Shown in pieces: positions 7,530-11,212 of a DNA stretch of 11,212 bases (the stretch's first letter is position 1; every line of letters starts with the position of its first letter). The position numbers and the translations under genes are program-made. The notes under the pieces were generated by a model that saw nothing but the letters and a program-made list of their open reading frames with translations, did not search any database and had not been told where the DNA came from. Source of the stretch: Euperipatoides rowelli (lineage: Eukaryota > Onychophora > Udeonychophora > Euonychophora > Peripatopsidae); the NCBI GenBank assembly GCA_003024985.2, contig PXIH01S0153142.1; one strand, 5' to 3'.

Positions 7530-8280
7530 CAGGAGTGACTGAACTCAGAAATCCACCAGGTAGTGAAAATGAAGCCATTTTGAAAAAAATCCAAAACCGG
7601 GAATGTCACCAAATTTAAAATATCCAGATGGGCCCAGAAATTTATTTGGAGACAATTGGTACCGAAGTGACATCATATGTCAAAAATAATTTTTCATCAA
7701 AACAGAAGGTGGCTATCTAAAATCTGAACTGATCTAGAAATTCAACTGGAAGTGACCTTTGACCTGTAAAAGTAAGTTACTTAATAGGAACTAGAAGTAA
7801 CATCATCATAACATACAAAACCTCATATCTTTAAAAAACAGGAAATGACTTGCACAGGATTGGGGTGCTTAAACCAGAATTGATGTCAGATCTTCATTTT
7901 GAAGTGTTCTAAAAAACCAAGGTGGTTGGAACCTAAATTGGAAGCAACATCATACAATATTAAAAAAACCTCTTGTACCTTCATAAAACTGGCTGTGACC
8001 TTTTGGGTAAGACTGGAAGTTCTCACATCATAACTGGAAGTATTCTAAAAGGAAGAGGAAGTGGTCCTGGCCCCAGAATAGGATGGGAAACCATCTTGAA
8101 TAATTTGTGATATCAATATATGTGGTGTGTGTGTTTACAGTATATATAAATATAGATCTATACCTCATACCTTTACAAAACAGGAAATGACCTTTGAACC
8201 TGAAGCGACCGTTGAGCTAGATTGTTCCAGAAATAGTGGAAGTAGGAGGGGCCTAAACCAAAAGTGACATCATTATGCTG
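7530..8280. repeat. Degenerate GGAAGTGAC/CATCAT tandem array
   Basis: A module recurs in order: A/GAAGT-ACATCAT, about 20 nt, CCTCATA-CTTTA-AAAACAGGAAATGACCT, then AAACCAGAA and GGAAG motifs. CATCAT anchors lie at 7671, 7801, 7948, 8026 and 8268. The CCTC...GGAAATGACC block lies at 7821, 7969 and 8163. The anchor-to-block distance is 20-21 nt in two copies, and the period is about 130-160 bp. Stops are frequent, so this is not a coding repeat. It is best read as an ancient minisatellite or satellite with an AT/TG insertion near 8115-8160. Several units contain TGACCTTT motifs. Confidence 0.75.
7753..7765 (-). promoter_or_regulatory. Perfect DR1 nuclear-receptor motif
   Basis: On the minus strand this reads AGGTCA-A-AGGTCA, an exact direct repeat with one-base spacing of the kind bound by RXR-, HNF4- and COUP-TF-type receptors. 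It lies within a unit of the degenerate array. A diverged counterpart (AGGTTC-AA-AGGTCA) occurs at 8188-8201. The sequence match is exact; occupancy is unknown. Confidence 0.35.
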
Positions 8281-8293
8281 ATTTCATTTGGCC

Positions 8294-8374
8294 ATATTAC
8301 AGTGCCTATAATATATTGTGTGCCGTTCACTAAAAAAAAATTGCTTCCAAAATTCATGAAATTTATAGACGGTG
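8294..8374 (-). repeat. Dispersed repeat, inverted relative to 10289-10372
   Basis: Read on the minus strand, CTATAAATTTCATGAATTTT, then TTTTAGT and GAACGGCACAC, then TATAGGCA-TGTA, follow the same order as on the plus strand at 10289-10372. GAACGGCACAC is exact. The surrounding minus-strand frame (8284-8493, 69 codons) reads VYKFHEF where the other copy reads LYIFHDF in the corresponding frame, with further conservative matches near the shared core. That hints at, but does not prove, descent from a transposon coding region. Confidence 0.6.
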
Positions 8375-8574
8375 CTCACAAGCACAGAAATGTCACTAGA
8401 GCATACGGTACAATCCAAATTAATAATAAACAGCATATTGTTTAAAGCAACTAAGTTATGAAGAATTGTCCAATTTATTAAACAAGTACACAAGGAAAAA
8501 GAAAAATATCAACCTTTATATCACTTGTTGAAGCATGTTCTATAATTATTTTAATTTAAAAGGTGATCGGCAGC

Positions 8575-8680
8575 GCAAACTGCTTATATTACAACGCCTA
8601 GAAACAGGTAACAATAAGTCCCAATTTCCCATCAGCTCTTACATATGACGAAAATTGATGTGCAGATGTTAAAAACACGA
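8575..8680 (+). repeat. MITE-family fragment, internally deleted copy
   Basis: GCCTAGAAAC-GG, AATAAGTCC, ATCAGCTC-T, ATGACGAAAAT and GTGCAGATGTTAAAA here match GCCTAGAAACTGG, CTAAGTCC, GTCAGCCTTT, ATGACAAAAAT and CGCAGATGCTAAAA at 4706-4955 in the same order. About 160 bp of the MITE interior is missing between the blocks. The terminal repeats are not recognisable. Confidence 0.6.
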
Positions 8681-9229
8681 TAAAATGGGATTCTTATTGC
8701 CAGTTTTTAGACAATCCTTTTACTGCTGCAATTGTATATATTAATTTATTATTCAGGTTTTTGTAGATTACTGTTCCTCTTCCTTGATTTTTATATACAA
8801 GATAAAGTCTCGAGACTTATTCTACAACCTAAATAAATAAATTAGTAAATAAAAAAAAATTATTGCAAAGTTGGAAAGATGCTTCTGTAAAATTACAATC
8901 TATTAAATCAGTGTAGACACACTCAAAGGTTAATCGGGAGCGAGGATGAGCAAAATATTAAAAAAAAGTGAAATACAACACAAAATGCTCCTCCAAAAAT
9001 GCATTTGAAAAGGAAAAAAAAAACATTCAAAAATAAAATATCTAAAATACAAGTTTTTTTTGCATTTTTTTTTTTAAAATGGACTCTCACCCTATCAAAG
9101 TTTTAATAAAACTATACAAACATTTATAACATTTTTATAATTTGAATATTTTTAATCTTCATGAAATATAGCCTACTGTATTTTTCATTTATCTCGAATA
9201 AAAAAAAAATCACTTGGTCTGTCATTATT
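8681..9229. other. AT-rich, A/T-run-rich stretch without a gene
   Basis: This stretch is dominated by poly(A) and poly(T) runs, for example near 8850-8860, 9018-9027 and 9054-9075. I see no coding, splice or repeat structure beyond homopolymers. Confidence 0.7.
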
Positions 9230-9345
9230 TCTCGGTTATATATATATACAGTAGTACGTTTCATGCCGACATAGCCTATATTTGTTTTGACAGAATATAT
9301 ACAGTACCTACAGTATATATATTATACATATTGTATATACAGTAT
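9230..9345. repeat. TACAGTATA-type AT repeat cluster
   Basis: Motifs of the form TATATACAGTA recur at about 9240-9252, 9296-9305, 9309-9320 and 9332-9347 among TA dinucleotides. Similar units occur singly at about 6735, 8138 and 9660. This is a cryptic, largely self-complementary simple repeat likely to form hairpins or cruciforms. Confidence 0.7.
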
Positions 9346-9349
9346 ATAG

Positions 9350-9450
9350 CCAAATGTATTTAAAAAGTAGCTATTTGAGTATTTTCATTACAAATACTTT
9401 AAGAAAAGCATTTGCAATACAAAATACCTTAAAAGAGTAAGAGTAAACTT
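9350..9450. mobile_element. Possible hAT terminal fragment
   Basis: GTATTTAAAAAGTAG, CTATTTGAGTATTTT, ACAAATACTTTAA and GCATTTGCAATACAAAATACC form a dense set of TATTTG/CAAATA motifs in both orientations. This composition is typical of the subterminal regions of Tol2/Ac-like hAT elements. Neither a CAG-type end nor a target duplication was identified, so this remains tentative. Confidence 0.3.
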
Positions 9451-9461
9451 ATTTTCATGCC

Positions 9462-9545
9462 GATATCTTGGTGGAGCTGTTGGCAAGAAGGAAGACTGCC
9501 TACCGAGTCATCGCGGTTCAACTCCATAGACGTCATGTGAAGTTT
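9462..9545 (+). mobile_element. tRNA-derived SINE head with A and B boxes
   Basis: TGGTGGAGCTG at 9469-9479 fits the polymerase III A-box consensus TRGYNNARNNG at every position. GGTTCAACTCC at 9515-9525 fits the B-box consensus GGTTCRANNCC at every position. Start-to-start spacing is 46 nt, as in a tRNA. The would-be acceptor arms do not pair and no cloverleaf forms, so this is a SINE-like derivative rather than a tRNA gene. The downstream body and any 3' tail are unclear; an A-rich stretch follows at about 9550-9582. The overlapping open frames here are incidental. Confidence 0.65.
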
Positions 9546-9698
9546 AGCAACAAAAAAAACATGTTTTCTTTTAAAAAAGAAAGGTATTTTTATTATGTAT
9601 TTGGAATACATGCATTTTCAATACTGCCCAAACCTGATCAAGAGGGACCTAATATTCACAGTATACAGTATGTACAAATATATTATTTTAAGACATAA

Positions 9699-10288
9699 TT
9701 CTTAACTATTGTTTACTATAGCGGATTATACTAGTCTAAAGGTCATCAATATAAATTAAAAACTACCCTATCAAAAATTAATAAGGAATGATGAATAATT
9801 CTAATTACGAAATATTAATAACTGGAGACATTTTCCAACTTATGAAGGCTAATTAGCTCTGATACAACTGTTTTTTGTTTTTTTTTACCTTAGACTATTA
9901 CTACAATTCGCTTACCTTTAGAATATACCGGTATGTATATTTAGAATTACATTAAAAATCAAATAATAAGCCAAGAGTTTTATTGTAAAATGTATTAAAT
10001 TGTAATATTTTTTTTTTCTATTAAAAAAAATNAAATAACAATAAGAGAGTATCAAATTAAATAAACATCTTACGGTTTAATTTTTTTTTTAATTACATTT
10101 TAATTTGTGAAAAGAAAAAAATAACAATAGGTCCATATTGTAAAATATATACAAAATTATAAAATAACTTAACATAAAGTTATGACTAGAAAATATGAAA
10201 AAAAGAAAAAATTCACCTGGCCATATTTTACCTCTCATACAACTAATAGACAAGACTTGTGTGAGCATAGCATGCCTATGATTGTCAA
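9699..10288. other. AT-rich stretch without a gene
   Basis: Long T and A runs surround an N at 10032. Short open frames on both strands at 10089-10373 overlap each other and give low-complexity products. Nothing else is recognised until the repeat at 10289. Confidence 0.6.
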
Positions 10289-10372
10289 TGACCTTTATAT
10301 ATTTCATGATTTTAAGAATCATATTTTAGTCAATTCTAAGCGGCGAACGGCACACTATATAGGCAATGTATA
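10289..10372 (+). repeat. Dispersed repeat, partner of 8294-8374
   Basis: This copy is in the opposite orientation to the one at 8294-8374. It shares TTTCATGA-TTT, TTTTAGT, GAACGGCACAC and TATAGGCA-TGTA, and has about 15 extra bases between the second and third blocks. Its ends are not marked by inverted repeats or target duplications. Confidence 0.6.
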
Positions 10373-10584
10373 GGTATAAAAACACCTCTTCTACCTTAAA
10401 GGGTATATGCAACAAAAACAACTTTAGTTAATATGAAAGAATGTACTGTAAATAATTATAAAATTTCATTAAAAATAATAACAGTAAAAAAAAATTAATT
10501 AATTACCACTATTTTAATATTGAAATTTCGACTTCCGCACAAAAAAATAGCTAAAACAGGATGTTGATTGTTTTAATTAATCAA

Positions 10585-10606
10585 ACGTCATTTTGTAATG
10601 TGACGT
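10585..10606. promoter_or_regulatory. Inverted pair of CRE/ATF-type motifs
   Basis: ACGTCA (10585-10590) and TGACGT (10601-10606) are exact reverse complements separated by 10 nt. Each contains the TGACG core recognised by CREB/ATF-family bZIP factors. CpG is otherwise scarce in this window, which makes the pair conspicuous. Confidence 0.3.
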
Positions 10607-10614
10607 AGAAACGT

Positions 10615-10695
10615 GTAAGTTTTTAAAGTTGTACATCGTTACTGCCATACTGGCCTTAGCTATCATTTATTTTCATTTGTTTTGTTTGTTTACAG
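10615..10695 (+). other. Possible 81-nt mini-intron
   Basis: The donor ACGT|GTAAGT (GT at 10615-10616) and the acceptor TTTTGTTTGTTTACAG (ending near 10695) are both strong and about 80 nt apart. The downstream sequence begins AAATAAAG, providing an AATAAA almost immediately. The exon 5' of the donor would include the CRE-like pair at 10585-10606. No coding frame supports either flank. Confidence 0.3.
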
Positions 10696-10776
10696 AAATA
10701 AAGAAAGAAAACATTTGTGTAATAATTTTGTTCACATTTTCTTCAACAAAATAAATTAATTATAGGGGAGAAGAGT

Positions 10777-10878
10777 GGGCAGTTTGTAGCAATTGCTATT
10801 TTTAGTATCAGCAACCAGGAGGAGTGTGCAGGCCAAAAAAAAAGAGCGTACAGTTTGCAACAATAATTGCTATTAAAG
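10777..10878 (+). repeat. Short direct repeat, about 70-bp spacing
   Basis: GCAGTTTGTAGCAATTGCTATTTTTAG (split as GCAGTTTGTAGCAA and TTGCTATTTTTAG, from about 10779) recurs as ACAGTTTGCAACAA, TAA, TTGCTATTAAAG from about 10849. Two diverged direct copies flank purine-rich sequence (CCAGGAGGAGTGTGCAGG). Confidence 0.6.
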
Positions 10879-11212
10879 TCTTTGTTAGAATCCCTCGTTA
10901 TTTTCAAAATATCGGCTTGGGTTCCGAAATTATAGCCTAAGGCTGTAAATCTTCCCCCATAATTAAGAAAATGTAAGCAAAATTATTAAAAACACAAAGG
11001 CGTTATTTATTTATTTACAAAAAATGTAAACGAAAATGAATGATTACTATTGCAAAGTAAAGCAATAACGAAATACAACTTTAAAAAGTTCATGTAGTCT
11101 ACTCAAGAAAGACTATTTCATGTGCTGAGAAACTAACAAATAAAAAGCTCTAGTCTCTATTAGGCTAACTAGAAATAATCAAATTAAAAGCTAAAAGAAT
11201 TATAATTAAGCT
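10879..11212. other. Terminal AT-rich stretch without a gene
   Basis: No exon, repeat or coding signal was recognised. A short perfect palindrome AGCCTAAGGCT lies near 10935. Confidence 0.6.

Noticed and set aside
9462-9534. A functional tRNA gene
   Set aside because: The A and B boxes are perfect, but the acceptor arms do not pair and no cloverleaf could be drawn.
9429-9698. Open frames on both strands across the SINE head
   Set aside because: They are explained by the repeat itself; no protein family is recognisable.
10089-10373. Open frames on both strands
   Set aside because: Low-complexity products with mutual overlap; only the stretch matching 8294-8374 is of interest and it is reported as a repeat.
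1-11212. CRISPR array, bacterial operon or integrated retrovirus
   Set aside because: No regularly spaced identical repeats, no clustered long ORFs, and no long terminal repeats with primer-binding or polypurine sites were seen.

Overview
This window is AT-rich (roughly 30% GC by eye), CpG-poor animal-type nuclear DNA with no protein-coding gene I can support. The evidence for a eukaryotic, metazoan-like origin is canonical GT-AG splice-site pairs with pyrimidine tracts, AATAAA signals, a (TG)n microsatellite, a tRNA-derived SINE-like promoter with perfect A and B boxes, and a hAT-type miniature transposon with terminal inverted repeats and a near-8-bp target duplication. There are no bacterial gene arrays, Shine-Dalgarno-led ORFs or CRISPR repeats. 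The mix of small DNA-transposon derivatives and TACAGTATA-type AT repeats would fit an aquatic invertebrate or fish genome, but I cannot name the species. Two single N bases (2994, 10032) point to a draft assembly.

Layout. 1-231: mixed sequence with a perfect 8-bp-stem hairpin. 232-1340: a large imperfect inverted repeat (arms about 430-470 bp around a loop of about 215 bp). 1568-2578: a second element, about 1.0 kb, bounded by inverted repeats containing a 17-bp exact match. 2604-3660: a run of exon-like pieces with good splice sites ending at tandem AATAAA signals, best read as a candidate spliced non-coding transcript on the + strand. It is interrupted by a (TG)n/(G)n microsatellite. 3595-3870: an unrecognised minus-strand open frame overlapping another exon-like piece. 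4570-5045: a complete hAT-like MITE, followed directly by an inverted fragment of the same family. 5813-6013: a 102-bp tandem duplication resembling a hAT end. 6379-6429: a well-formed 51-nt exon-like segment. 6848-6925: weak SINE-like sequence. 7111-7200: a 50-bp tandem duplication. 7530-8280: a degenerate array with a period near 130-160 bp, one unit of which carries a perfect DR1 nuclear-receptor site. 8294-8374 and 10289-10372: inverted copies of another dispersed repeat. 8575-8680: a deleted third relative of the MITE interior. 9230-9545: AT repeats, a possible hAT end and the SINE head. 10585-10695: a CRE-like inverted pair followed by a possible 80-nt mini-intron. The rest is AT-rich filler.

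How it fits together. The window looks like intronic, 3'-flanking or intergenic sequence assembled from nested, decayed transposons. Any function would lie in the splice-site-bearing pieces (2604-3660, 3813-3861, 6379-6429, 10615-10695), in dsRNA from the large inverted repeat, or in transcription-factor sites inside repeats. I did not find a convincing new biological system.
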